Of a stretch of DNA of 64,000 bases, positions 25,840 through 34,840 are shown piece by piece; position 1 is the stretch's first letter, and every line of letters begins with the position of its first letter. The stretch is taken from positions 1 to 64,000 of the forward strand of contig JAFYRK010000007.1 of assembly GCA_017559545.1 (NCBI GenBank), given 5' to 3'. A model generated the notes under the pieces. It searched no databases and had not been told where the DNA came from. It saw only the letters and a program-made list of their open reading frames with translations. A program made the translations under genes and the position numbers. The stretch is from Bacteroidales bacterium. GTDB lineage: Bacteria > Bacteroidota > Bacteroidia > Bacteroidales > UBA932.

Positions 25840-28629
25840 TCACTTACATTTTATCTGTATCAGTTTAACTTTCGAATTCAGGCCAGAAGGGTCAGCCGGC
25901 CAGTCTGCAAACGAGAACTGCTTTGCGCCCGTCACACTTGCGATATTGGCATCCTTGAATATCCTCCACCTGACTCCCCTCCTCTCAAAATCTGCAATCC
26001 TATTGGAAGGGAGGTTACACACCTCAACCTCAAGAGTATTCATCTCCCCATTGGACAAGAGATGATCCGGACTGAAATAAAGCCTGAACGGCACACTGAA
26101 CAACACACCCATATCCTTTCCATTGAGTCTGACCTTTGCACTTTCACGCACGTCCCCCAGATCCAAAGCCCACCATTCAGCTTCCACATCAGGTGTCCTG
26201 AAGTTTATAGTATAACGTCCTGTGCCACAATTAAGTTTCAATCCCTCATCATCAAGTTTTGTCCAAGAGGATAATGTATCCAGTACAAAACTTTCTTCTA
26301 TCTTTGGATCACTTGCCGGGAAATCAAGCCTCCACCCTTTGTCAAGCACGAACTCCGCTCCCGTCTGATATGGCAACGTCCTGACATCATACTCGTCACC
26401 ATTTGATTTCTGCGGAACAATTCTTAACAGCACTGATTCTCCAGGATCCAGATTCAGATAAACCGACAAGACTTCACCATTGAATCTATGACGCGCAACT
26501 GACCACTCTCCCTTAAGCGGATCAGACATCCACACCGTACCATTCCACTTCTTCGGCAGTTTTGCTCCAAGATCCACATACCCGTGTATCGGATTGTTTT
26601 TCAGCATTGACATAAAATAGTCATAACCACCATATTCATTTCTCTGTCGAAGCATCGTTCCTCCAAGCTCAGACTTGAAAGACTCTTGAACAGCCCCGAC
26701 ATCATAAAGGAGTTCGCCATAGTCATTGCCTACGACAACTTTATTTACCAATTTATTCAGCAGAACATTCATCTGAGTGCGTCGTGAATCAAGGTTACCA
26801 AATCCGGGAACATCACTCGGAAGGCCATCAATAAAAATAATTCTTGCACCCTTTCCTGTCAGACGCACAATATTCTCCAGAGTTTCCACAGGCATCATCC
26901 GACATGCAGGTACCACAAGTGCCTTATATTCCGCACCTCCTTCTGTTACAAGTCTTCCATTCCTGACTTTCAAGGTCTTTATAAATCTGTCTGAGATGTA
27001 ATCCGCATCATAACCTTCATTTACAATGGAATTCATAGCCTCCTTAACCCTTGGCATTGTCTTGTCCATCTTATGTATATCAAAGATAAGGAACTGTCTT
27101 TCCTGCTGTTCGTGCCAGATATCATGAATCGGAAGATAAAGAAGCACATCATTATCCGGAGCGCCTTCAGTCAGGAATGCCTGACAACGTGTAACATAAT
27201 TGAAGAAGGCCGGAGCATGAGTCCAAAGATTGTTGGTCGGCGATATATTTACAGCCGCATAAAATTTCCATCCGGGAAAACCTGCATCCTTTGGTGAATA
27301 TGGCGCTCCATGAAAATACAGATGATTCACTCCTGAGGCAAACATCAGGTCCACCTCCGGCTTACACAGAGACAATGAGGTACGGAAATGCTCCGTAAGC
27401 CATGTCAACGCCTCTGCAGAAGTATATTTCTTACCTGTCAGGTGCGACGCCGAAGACGCAAATTTCAACACTGCAGGATCTCCGTCATTAGGTTTTAATA
27501 TAGGATCTTTCCTCAGGCCAGGAATATCAAACTCAGACCTGCCGAATGATTCACACTCAGGGATATCGACGGCAGCATACAGATCTATGATATTTGCAGG
27601 AGAGCCATGAGCCTGATTTCGTGTCCTTACTCCATGAGAGTGTGCCCACTCCGTCCACGGAATGGTGAAATTTTCTTCAAGTAGCCTGGCCAAAGTCTGC
27701 CTGTAATCTGTAACAATGCGGGCATGTGTGTCAGCATCCCCTTCACCCATAAATTCAGGCAGGTACATTTCAAGACGATATCCATGATCCTTATAGAACT
27801 CATCCGGCAGCGCCGTCGCCCAATCGGAGCCATAGACCTCAAATGAATCATTGAAAAACGTATCAGGCCATGGAGCACCAGAAGCGGAAAAGGCATCTTC
27901 AAAACGGCCGAGATAATGGTCAAGTGCATCGTTATCATAATGATTCATAACCAATCCTTCCCCGCCCGGTGCTGCACGTTTTACCTTCTGATATGTATGT
28001 CCGCTATAAAGAATATACAGTGTCACATCTTCATCCGGAGTCCAGTTCAATGTAGCATCCTTTGCCTTATACAAACCGTCCTCAGTCAACTGTGAGCCGA
28101 TGACATTAGCCGTCACATCATATCTGTCTGATTTTCCTACAGCAATGACTTTATGAACGACTGCATTTTCCTTCTGTCTTCTATCCTTTAGAGCAAGACT
28201 GACCTGATTCTTCTGACCTGCAGCTGCGGTTATCTTTGCTGTGATAAATTTCTTTGCACTATGATCTGGAGTAATCTGCGGACCGCCGAAGGGCCAGCCG
28301 GTACCGTTATTCAGATCTACCTGAAGTCCAAGTCTATCAGCTTCCTTTACAGTATATGAATACAGCTCCATCCACCTTGAAGAAAGATACTCGACATCGT
28401 TTGATTCATTGTTCTGGACACCATATATCGGAGTGATCTCAACACCTCCGATTCCAGCCTTGGCAAACTCCTCAAGATTCCATGTCAGTCCTTCTTCATC
28501 AACAGCGCTGCCAAGCCACCACCATCTTACAAACGGACGATTTTCAGTTTTCTCATCAGGAGCCGGCACTTGTGCCATAACATATGTTCCTGCAATCAAC
28601 AGAATAAATGATAAAATAGATTTCCGCAT
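25840..28629 (-). CDS. Alpha-L-rhamnosidase, GH106
   Basis: This 929-residue protein has a signal peptide ending TYVMA. The family-typical start is ENRPFVRWWWLGSAVDEEGL, followed by GIGGVEITPIYGV, QVDLNNGTGWPFGGP, and a barrel with HGVRTRNQAHGSPANIIDLY and GVNHLYFHG. A C-terminal beta-sandwich carries VRLNGKDMGVLF. GH106 enzymes release terminal rhamnose from RG-I or RG-II oligosaccharides by inversion. The freed rhamnose is the substrate of the rha operon starting at 30 kb, which links the two regions. It is the first gene of a GH106-GH105 operon with a TAACTTTG promoter box upstream. Confidence 0.95.
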   Translation of the reverse strand: MRKSILSFILLIAGTYVMAQVPAPDEKTENRPFVRWWWLGSAVDEEGLTWNLEEFAKAGIGGVEITPIYGVQNNESNDVEYLSSRWMELYSYTVKEADRLGLQVDLNNGTGWPFGGPQITPDHSAKKFITAKITAAAGQKNQVSLALKDRRQKENAVVHKVIAVGKSDRYDVTANVIGSQLTEDGLYKAKDATLNWTPDEDVTLYILYSGHTYQKVKRAAPGGEGLVMNHYDNDALDHYLGRFEDAFSASGAPWPDTFFNDSFEVYGSDWATALPDEFYKDHGYRLEMYLPEFMGEGDADTHARIVTDYRQTLARLLEENFTIPWTEWAHSHGVRTRNQAHGSPANIIDLYAAVDIPECESFGRSEFDIPGLRKDPILKPNDGDPAVLKFASSASHLTGKKYTSAEALTWLTEHFRTSLSLCKPEVDLMFASGVNHLYFHGAPYSPKDAGFPGWKFYAAVNISPTNNLWTHAPAFFNYVTRCQAFLTEGAPDNDVLLYLPIHDIWHEQQERQFLIFDIHKMDKTMPRVKEAMNSIVNEGYDADYISDRFIKTLKVRNGRLVTEGGAEYKALVVPACRMMPVETLENIVRLTGKGARIIFIDGLPSDVPGFGNLDSRRTQMNVLLNKLVNKVVVGNDYGELLYDVGAVQESFKSELGGTMLRQRNEYGGYDYFMSMLKNNPIHGYVDLGAKLPKKWNGTVWMSDPLKGEWSVARHRFNGEVLSVYLNLDPGESVLLRIVPQKSNGDEYDVRTLPYQTGAEFVLDKGWRLDFPASDPKIEESFVLDTLSSWTKLDDEGLKLNCGTGRYTINFRTPDVEAEWWALDLGDVRESAKVRLNGKDMGVLFSVPFRLYFSPDHLLSNGEMNTLEVEVCNLPSNRIADFERRGVRWRIFKDANIASVTGAKQFSFADWPADPSGLNSKVKLIQIKCK

Positions 28630-28647
28630 ACATGTATTCTATAACTG

Positions 28648-28655
28648 CAAAGTTA
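28648..28655 (-). promoter_or_regulatory. -7 element of the GH106-GH105 operon
   Basis: Reads TAACTTTG on the minus strand, 18 bases before the GH106 start codon. It is identical to the boxes of the SusCD and SASA/GH28 transcripts. Confidence 0.5.
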
Positions 28656-28806
28656 CTCCATATGACATAGCTAAAATCCGAGGAAAATCCAAAAAGATAG
28701 GGCTATCGTCCGAGACTTTGCCACACTATTGCACGCATTTCAAAGGATAGTTAACTTGCGGTCATATATATTTATATGGTATAATAACGCAATGAAAATC
28801 AATACT

Positions 28807-28956
28807 ATGAACAAAATGAAAATCATGCAGGAGCCGTACACCTCACCATTATGTACTGTTTCCGGAATGGAAACACAAGAAGTGCTCTGCAGCAGCGCCG
28901 TACAGCAGCCGACAAACTCGATCGATGATTATGTAGAAGAAGTTTATCAGTGGTAA
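28807..28956 (+). CDS. Small protein of the fimbrillin cassette (49 aa)
   Basis: Starts at 28792, 28807 or 28816 are possible; I used the second. The peptide runs MNKMKIMQEPYTSPLC, then METQEVLCSS and an acidic, aromatic tail DDYVEEVYQW. Short peptides with an E-x-x-x-VLCSS-type core directly before fimbrillin-like lipoproteins recur in Bacteroidales, where they lack an assigned function. It has no signal peptide. It is followed after 1 base by a Shine-Dalgarno (GGAGG, 28958-28962) and the fimbrillin gene, so the two are cotranscribed. Its small size makes it less certain than its neighbours. Confidence 0.6.
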   Translation: MNKMKIMQEPYTSPLCTVSGMETQEVLCSSAVQQPTNSIDDYVEEVYQW

Positions 28957-28970
28957 TGGAGGATAAGATT

Positions 28971-29900
28971 ATGAAGACAACAAAATACACACTCATTGCC
29001 GCATTGGCAATCTTCTCAGCAGCATGCCAGAACAAGATTACTCCAGAGCAGACAACACATGAAGTGATTTTCAGCGCCAGCATTGATTCTCCAGCAACAA
29101 AAGTCGTTCTTGGAGATGCATATGTCGGAAGCGACAACAAGAATCACTACCCGATGCTGTGGCATGGTGCAGAAAAAATCACCGTATTTGATGCAGAAGG
29201 AAAGAACAGATACTTTGTCGGATACGCTCAGGAGCGCGACGAAGAAAACAACAGAGTGAATGTCAGCATGGCCTCTGTCAATTTCAAGTTTGATAACAGA
29301 TACGAAACTGGTGCGACATTCGAATTAGCAGAAGGCACAACATATTACGCTGTGGAGCCATACAGTTCCGGACACAGCATAGTGGATGGAAAGATCACTC
29401 AAAGTATTGCAAACAGCCAGTATCCTAATCCTGAATTGGGTAATCTCCCATGCATAAGCAGAACCGTAAGCAGCGCAGGCACAATCTCTTACGGAGAAAC
29501 AGCAATGGCAGCACTTGCCAAAACAAAGGATACATATCTTTCATTCAAGCCTACTACAGCTCTGATCAAATTTACAATAGGAAATGAAAATGTAACAAGA
29601 GTCATCTTTAAGGGACAAAGTTCAGAAGTTGTTGCTGGAACTGCAACCTTTGACTTTACAGGTGAGCAGCCATCTCTTGAATCAGTCGCTTCTACCTCTA
29701 ATACAATGTATTTAAGAATAGATAGTGATGGTACTGAACTATTTACTAAGGGCGAGACTTATTATATAGCGGTTCTTCCACAGACATTGACACCACAACT
29801 TGGTTTTACAATAGGCGGAAGCACTAAGTATAAGAAAGGCGCTAATCAGATAACTCTTGCACCAGGTATGATTCTTGACCTTGGTACAGTTGAATTCTAA
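28971..29900 (+). CDS. Fimbrillin-family (Mfa-like) lipoprotein
   Basis: This 309-residue protein starts at the ATG that opens a lipoprotein signal (LIAALAIFSAAC). The clear GGAGG 8 bases upstream decides this start and is unusual for Bacteroidales. Fimbrillin-type features are EVIFSASIDSPATKVVLGD, HGAEKITVFDAEG, YYAVEPYSSG (the AYYP-like motif) and the late ETYYIAVLPQTL, which the family shows before its last strands. It could be a minor fimbrial or glycan-binding surface protein. It is encoded with a 49-residue peptide at the end of the PUL and is terminated by a strong hairpin. Confidence 0.8.
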   Translation: MKTTKYTLIAALAIFSAACQNKITPEQTTHEVIFSASIDSPATKVVLGDAYVGSDNKNHYPMLWHGAEKITVFDAEGKNRYFVGYAQERDEENNRVNVSMASVNFKFDNRYETGATFELAEGTTYYAVEPYSSGHSIVDGKITQSIANSQYPNPELGNLPCISRTVSSAGTISYGETAMAALAKTKDTYLSFKPTTALIKFTIGNENVTRVIFKGQSSEVVAGTATFDFTGEQPSLESVASTSNTMYLRIDSDGTELFTKGETYYIAVLPQTLTPQLGFTIGGSTKYKKGANQITLAPGMILDLGTVEF

Positions 29901-29965
29901 AAAAGTCCATCCATAAGTCGTTTTATTACGGCTTTCAAGAAGCCGCCGACTTCATTATATAATTT

Positions 29966-29999
29966 ATGCTCCGCAACATTATGTTCGCGGAGCATTTTT
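29966..29999 (+). terminator. Intrinsic terminator after the fimbrillin gene
   Basis: Stem ATGCTCCGC / GCGGAGCAT, extended by AACAT/ATGTT with one bulged base, is followed directly by TTTTT. It abuts palindrome copy B. Confidence 0.85.
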
Positions 30000-30000
30000 C

Positions 30001-30032
30001 GTTACAGACCATTCAAACTATTGGTCTGTGAC
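30001..30032. repeat. 32-bp palindromic element, copy B (inverted relative to copy A)
   Basis: Arms GTTACAGACCA and TGGTCTGTGAC (one mismatch) enclose a loop TTCAAACTAT. It matches the reverse complement of copy A at 30 of 32 bases, including 9 of 10 loop bases. It lies between the fimbrillin terminator and the promoter of the rha regulator, exactly where the PUL ends. Confidence 0.8.
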
Positions 30033-30059
30033 AATTAATATTTATGTCAGAATTTTGAG

Positions 30060-30067
30060 TATATTTG
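30060..30067 (+). promoter_or_regulatory. -7 element of the rha regulator gene
   Basis: TATATTTG matches TAnnTTTG and ends 21 bases before the ATG at 30089. The TTG at 30065 falls inside this box and is therefore not the start codon. Confidence 0.55.
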
Positions 30068-30088
30068 CGAAATGATTTGATTGCGCTT

Positions 30089-30985
30089 ATGACCTACAAA
30101 CCCAAAAACAGGAAAAACTACCTCACAATAAACTCTGCGGACCAGAAGTGGGGTCTTGCCATAAATTCTGTCGGACATCAGTCCATATCAGAAAACGAAG
30201 TCTATCCCCCGAATGTGCATCCAACCAGATACCTGTTCAATGTCGAGAACGGACGCACATTGAGCGAATATCAGCTCCTATATATTACTAAGGGAAGGGG
30301 GACTTTCTGTTCAAAATCTGCGGGTAAGTTCTCAGTGAAGGAAGGTCATATGTTCCTGCTGTTCCCGGGAGAATGGCATACGTACAAGCCTGACGAAAAC
30401 ACCGGATGGAACGAGTACTGGATAGGATTCAACGGCAAATTCGTTGATGAATGGGTCAGCAGCGGATTCTTATCTAAAGAAAATCCCGTATTCAAGATTG
30501 GCCTCAACGAGGAGGTCATATCCCTATACAACCGCGCGATTGTCATAGCAGAGGCTCAGGAGGCGAGTTACCAGCAGGCGCTGTCCGGCATAACATGCAA
30601 CCTTGTCAGCATGGCGATCTACTTGAGCAGGAACCTGAGTTTCAACAAATCAGACATAGCCTCCCAAATCAACCTTGCAAAAATCGCCGTCCTCGACAAT
30701 ATCAACGACATCACTCCTGAAGAGCTCGCAAGGATCACCTGCATGAGCTACTCGAAGTTCAGAAAGATCTTCAAGGAGTACACCGGATTCGCCCCTTCGC
30801 AATACATACAGGAGGTGAGGATAAACATGGCCAAGGAAATGCTCACCAATACATCCAAATCCATCAAGGAGATTGCATTTGAACTTGGATATGAAAACAA
30901 GGACTATTTCTTCACAGTTTTCAAGAAGATAACAGGAACAACACCTATATCTTATAGAGTCTATACGCAAGGAACTGCAGAATAA
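30089..30985 (+). CDS. rhaR: AraC-family transcriptional regulator, probable rhamnose activator
   Basis: This 298-residue protein has an N-terminal cupin sugar-binding domain (about residues 15-150; LLYITKGRGTF, GHMFLLFPGEWHTYKPD). Two C-terminal helix-turn-helix motifs span about 190-290 (ELARITCMSYSKFRKIFKEY; IKEIAFELGYENKDYFFTVF, then the family TPISYR). It has no signal or membrane segment. It stands 84 bases upstream of rhaB, in the same direction. In Bacteroides thetaiotaomicron an AraC-type activator, RhaR, sits beside the rha genes and responds to rhamnose; assignment here rests on that context. Expected targets are the rhaB upstream gap and perhaps its own promoter. Confidence 0.8.
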   Translation: MTYKPKNRKNYLTINSADQKWGLAINSVGHQSISENEVYPPNVHPTRYLFNVENGRTLSEYQLLYITKGRGTFCSKSAGKFSVKEGHMFLLFPGEWHTYKPDENTGWNEYWIGFNGKFVDEWVSSGFLSKENPVFKIGLNEEVISLYNRAIVIAEAQEASYQQALSGITCNLVSMAIYLSRNLSFNKSDIASQINLAKIAVLDNINDITPEELARITCMSYSKFRKIFKEYTGFAPSQYIQEVRINMAKEMLTNTSKSIKEIAFELGYENKDYFFTVFKKITGTTPISYRVYTQGTAE

Positions 30986-31069
30986 CTCAAAACGAATAGT
31001 CACAATATCAAATTTCAAAGCAGTTATTTGTGGTCAATATCTATTTTAGCACGACTAAATTAACAGGTA

Positions 31070-32533
31070 ATGGCTATAAATTTTTTCGCTATCGATCTCG
31101 GTGCCACAAGCGGCAGAACTATTCTTGCAACTTTTGACGGTTCGCGCGTGGAAATGAAAGAGATTACGCGCTTTGCAAACCCTATGATTCCTCTCGGAGG
31201 ACATCTATATTGGGACATCGCAGGATTGTATAATGAAGTGCTACGCGGACTACGCGAAATTGCTGAGAAGGGCATTCAGATTGAATCAATCGGTATTGAC
31301 ACCTGGGGCTGCGACTTTGCCTTCATCGGAACTGACGGGCAGCTGCTCGGCATGCCGCATTGCTATCGCGACCAGCATACTGTCGGAGCTCAGGAGAAAT
31401 TCTTCGAGAAGATGCCGGCTTCTGAGGTATACAAGCGTACAGGCATCCAGTTCATGGATTTCAACTCGCTTTTCCAGCTTGACACCCTTAAGAGAAACGG
31501 TTCACAGGCGCTGGAACACGCAGACAAGGTGTTGTTTATTCCAGACGCGCTCATATATATGCTGACAGGTAAGGCAATCTGCGAATACACTGTAGCATCG
31601 ACTTCTCAGATGCTTAATCCTATGACTAGAGATCTGGACGAGGATATTCTTAAAGCGCTCGGATTGCCTCGCGAGAAGTTCGGAGTCATGACTCAGCCCG
31701 GAACAGTTGTAGGCACATTGACGGCACAGGTTCAGGAGGCCACTGGCCTTGGTGCTGTTCCTGTAGTTGCTGTAGCCGGCCATGATACAGGCTCAGCTGT
31801 CGCTGCAGTTCCCGCTGAGGATAAAGAATACGCATATCTCAGCTGCGGTACATGGTCTCTGCTTGGAATCGAATCGGAAAAGGCAATCATTTCAGACGAC
31901 AGCTTCCGCGAGAACTTCACCAACGAGGGAGGAATCGAGGGCACTACACGATTCCTGAAGAACATCTGCGGACTCTGGCTGTTCGAGCAGAGCCGTAAGG
32001 AGTTCAAGGATGCACCTGCTTCCGTAGGCGAACTTGTGGCTCTTTGCGAGCAGTCTGATTATGATGGTCTCATCTTCCCTGATGCTCCATGCTTTGCCGC
32101 TCCGACATCCATGACAACAGCAATCCGTGAATATTGCCTTTCTACAGGTCAGGCGGCTCCTGAGACACCAGCAGACTACTGCAGATGCATTTTCAGAAGC
32201 CTTGCACTGCGTTACCGTCAGGTTGTGGAAATTCTCCAGAGCATGTGTGACTTTCCTATCAAGAAGCTGCATGTCATCGGAGGAGGTTCTCAGAACAAGT
32301 ATCTCATGCAGTATGCAGCAAATGCTTTGAACATGCCGGTAATCTGCGGTCCTATTGAGGGAACAGCCTTAGGAAACGTGCTTATGCAGGTTAAGGCGTC
32401 AGACAATGATTTGACATTGGAGAAAATGAGAGAAATTTCAGCTTCTTCGGTAGAGTTGGTGACATACCTCCCTTCTGACACAGAAGCATGGAATAAAGAA
32501 TACGAAAGATTCATCAAATTGATAAACAAATAA
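31070..32533 (+). CDS. rhaB: L-rhamnulokinase (FGGY family)
   Basis: This 487-residue cytoplasmic kinase phosphorylates L-rhamnulose with ATP to L-rhamnulose 1-phosphate. The phosphate-1 loop is in FFAIDLGATSGRTILATFDG, the substrate region includes IDTWGCDFAFI and RDQHT, and the C-terminal ATPase signature includes LHVIGGGSQNKYLMQYAANA. The length fits the family (about 480-490). It is the first structural gene of rhaB-rhaA-rhaT-rhaD and is followed by rhaA after 12 bases. C/G-ending codons are enriched compared with the PUL genes. Confidence 0.95.
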   Translation: MAINFFAIDLGATSGRTILATFDGSRVEMKEITRFANPMIPLGGHLYWDIAGLYNEVLRGLREIAEKGIQIESIGIDTWGCDFAFIGTDGQLLGMPHCYRDQHTVGAQEKFFEKMPASEVYKRTGIQFMDFNSLFQLDTLKRNGSQALEHADKVLFIPDALIYMLTGKAICEYTVASTSQMLNPMTRDLDEDILKALGLPREKFGVMTQPGTVVGTLTAQVQEATGLGAVPVVAVAGHDTGSAVAAVPAEDKEYAYLSCGTWSLLGIESEKAIISDDSFRENFTNEGGIEGTTRFLKNICGLWLFEQSRKEFKDAPASVGELVALCEQSDYDGLIFPDAPCFAAPTSMTTAIREYCLSTGQAAPETPADYCRCIFRSLALRYRQVVEILQSMCDFPIKKLHVIGGGSQNKYLMQYAANALNMPVICGPIEGTALGNVLMQVKASDNDLTLEKMREISASSVELVTYLPSDTEAWNKEYERFIKLINK

Positions 32534-32545
32534 ACAATAATTAAT

Positions 32546-33799
32546 ATGAAAGAGACATTAATTCACCAGGCGTATGAGATTGCCAAGGAGCGTTACGCCG
32601 AACTCGGTATCGACACAGAAAAGGTACTTGAGCAGCTTCAGAACTTCCACCTGAGCATGCACTGCTGGCAGGCAGATGACGTAAAGGGTTTCGAGGTACA
32701 GGCAGGAGACCTCTCAGGCGGTATCCAGTCAACAGGTAACTATCCAGGCGCAGCTCGCAACATTGAAGAACTCCGTGCGGATGTTCTCAAGGCTAAGAGC
32801 CTCATCCCAGGTAGCCACAGACTCAACCTCCATGAGATCTATGGAGACTTCCAGGGCAAGGTGGTTGACCGTGACGAGGTTACTGTGGAATACTTCCAGA
32901 GCTGGATCGAGTGGGCGAAGGAGAACGATACTCTTCTTGACTTCAACTCATCATCATTCTCACACCCTAAGAGCGGCAGCCTCTCGCTTTCTAACCCTGA
33001 CGAGAGCATCCGCAAGTTCTGGGTAGAGCACACAAAGCGTTGCCGTGACATCGCTGACGCTATGGGTAAGGCACAGAATGACCCATGTATCATGAACGTA
33101 TGGGTACATGACGGCTGCAAGGACGTTTCGGTAAACCACATGCTTTACCGCGAGACTCTCAAGAAGTCGCTCGATGAAATCTTCGCGGAGAAGAAGCAGT
33201 GGATGAAGGACTGCGTTGAAGGCAAGGTGTTCGGTATCGGTCTCGAGAGTTTCACAGTAGGTTCACACGATTTTTATACTGCATACGCTGCAAAGAACAA
33301 TATGATGCTTACCATCGACACAGGTCACTATCACCCAACTGAAGTGCCTGGTGACAAGGTTTCAGCTGTTCTCCAGTTCGTTCCTGAGCTCATGCTCCAC
33401 GTAAGCCGTCCTATCCGTTGGGACTCTGACCATGTGACCATCATGGACGACATGACTCAGGATCTGTTCAGCGAGATTGTTCGCGCAGGTGCACTTGACC
33501 GTGTTCACTATGGACTGGACTTCTTCGATGGTTCGATCAACCGTATCGGTGCATATGTAATCGGCTCACGTTCTGCACAGAAATGTATGGTCAAGGCCCT
33601 TCTCGAGCCAAGAGAACTTATCGCTAAGCACGAACTTGCAGGTGACACATTCGCGGTTCTCCAGCTCATCGAGGAGTGCAAGACTCTTCCTTGGAATGCT
33701 GTCTACGACGAGTTCTGCGTACGTAACAACGTACCGGTAGGAAACGAGATCATTCCTGTGATCAAGGAGTACGAGAAGTCAGTTCTTGCTAACAGATAA
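32546..33799 (+). CDS. rhaA: L-rhamnose isomerase
   Basis: This 417-residue cytoplasmic metal-dependent TIM-barrel enzyme converts L-rhamnose to L-rhamnulose. Recognisable stretches are LSMHCWQADDVKGFE, GNYPGAARNIEELRADV, HRLNLHEIYGDFQGKVVDRD, MNVWVHDGCKDVSVN, TIDTGHYHPTEV (metal ligands), RPIRWDSDHV and GLDFFDGSINRIGAYVIG. The length fits RhaA (about 419). It sits between rhaB (12 bases) and rhaT (5 bases). Confidence 0.97.
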   Translation: MKETLIHQAYEIAKERYAELGIDTEKVLEQLQNFHLSMHCWQADDVKGFEVQAGDLSGGIQSTGNYPGAARNIEELRADVLKAKSLIPGSHRLNLHEIYGDFQGKVVDRDEVTVEYFQSWIEWAKENDTLLDFNSSSFSHPKSGSLSLSNPDESIRKFWVEHTKRCRDIADAMGKAQNDPCIMNVWVHDGCKDVSVNHMLYRETLKKSLDEIFAEKKQWMKDCVEGKVFGIGLESFTVGSHDFYTAYAAKNNMMLTIDTGHYHPTEVPGDKVSAVLQFVPELMLHVSRPIRWDSDHVTIMDDMTQDLFSEIVRAGALDRVHYGLDFFDGSINRIGAYVIGSRSAQKCMVKALLEPRELIAKHELAGDTFAVLQLIEECKTLPWNAVYDEFCVRNNVPVGNEIIPVIKEYEKSVLANR

Positions 33800-33804
33800 T
33801 CACA

Positions 33805-34839
33805 ATGAACACACTTATCGGTCTTATAATCATAGCGATAGGAGCATTCTGCCAATCGAGCAGCTATGTTCCTATCAACAAGATCAAGCAGTGGAGCTGG
33901 GAGAGCTATTGGCTCGTACAGGGAGTATTTGCATGGCTTGTATTCCCATTGCTGGGCGCATTGCTTGCCGTTCCTGCAGGACATAGCCTTTTTGAACTTT
34001 ATGCAGCAGCACCAAAGGCTACTCTTCTGACCATGTTCTTCGGTATGCTCTGGGGCGTTGGTGGTCTTACATTCGGCCTCTCTATGCGTTATCTTGGAGT
34101 CGCCCTCGGTCAGTCTATCGCCCTCGGAACATGTGCCGGTCTTGGAACTATCATGGGGCCTGTGCTGCTGAATGCATTCTTCCCTGAACTCAATGCTCTC
34201 TCTTCGCTTACTGCTTCGGTAATCATCGGTGTGGTTGTCACCCTTGTCGGTATCGCCATCATCGGAGTTGCAGGCGGAATGAAATCAGCGTCACTTTCTG
34301 AGGAGGAGAAGAAAGAGGCCGTCAAGGACTTCAACTTCCCGAAAGGACTTGCCATCGCCCTGCTGGCCGGCTTCATGAGCGGCTGCTTCAATGTCGGTCT
34401 TGAATTCGGAAAGGGTCTCAACTTCGGTGAAATGACTGATCCAATGTTCCGTACTCTTCCTGCTACTCTACTTGTAACTGTCGGAGGTTTCCTTACTAAT
34501 GCTGTTTACTGTCTGTATCAGAATAAGCGCAATTCTACATTCTGTGACTATAAGAATGGCAGTGTATGGGCAAACAACCTTATGTTCTGCGCTCTTGCAG
34601 GTCTTCTCTGGTACAGCCAGTTCTTCGGACTCTCGCTCGGACGCAGTTTCTTTCAGAGCGGCAGTCCGATGGACACCCTCGCATTCTGCATCCTGATGGC
34701 TCTGAATGTCACATTCTCAAATGTCTGGGGCATTATCCTCAAGGAATGGAAGGGCTGTTCACGTAAAACTATAATTGTATTGATATCAGGAATTGCTGTG
34801 CTTGTCCTCAGTTCATTCCTTCCAGAATTATTAAAATAA
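33805..34839 (+). CDS. rhaT: L-rhamnose/H+ symporter
   Basis: This 344-residue inner-membrane protein has about ten hydrophobic helices, from IGLIIIAIGAFCQSSSYVPI at the N-terminus to KTIIVLISGIAVLVLSSFL at the C-terminus. It matches RhaT in length and in stretches such as WGVGGLTFGLSMRYLGVALG and SGCFNVGLEFGK. RhaT takes up rhamnose with protons. In this cell it would move rhamnose freed by GH106 in the periplasm into the cytoplasm. It is flanked by rhaA (5 bases) and rhaD (1 base). Confidence 0.95.
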   Translation: MNTLIGLIIIAIGAFCQSSSYVPINKIKQWSWESYWLVQGVFAWLVFPLLGALLAVPAGHSLFELYAAAPKATLLTMFFGMLWGVGGLTFGLSMRYLGVALGQSIALGTCAGLGTIMGPVLLNAFFPELNALSSLTASVIIGVVVTLVGIAIIGVAGGMKSASLSEEEKKEAVKDFNFPKGLAIALLAGFMSGCFNVGLEFGKGLNFGEMTDPMFRTLPATLLVTVGGFLTNAVYCLYQNKRNSTFCDYKNGSVWANNLMFCALAGLLWYSQFFGLSLGRSFFQSGSPMDTLAFCILMALNVTFSNVWGIILKEWKGCSRKTIIVLISGIAVLVLSSFLPELLK

Positions 34840-34840
34840 C

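Noticed and set aside
29916..29953. Second hairpin (AAGTCG / CGACTT with inner GGCTT/AAGCC) after the fimbrillin gene
   Set aside because: It has no T-run, and the stronger terminator just downstream explains the 3' end.
30065..30088. TTG start giving an 8-residue longer AraC regulator
   Set aside because: It lies within the TATATTTG promoter box; the ATG at 30089 follows at a normal distance.
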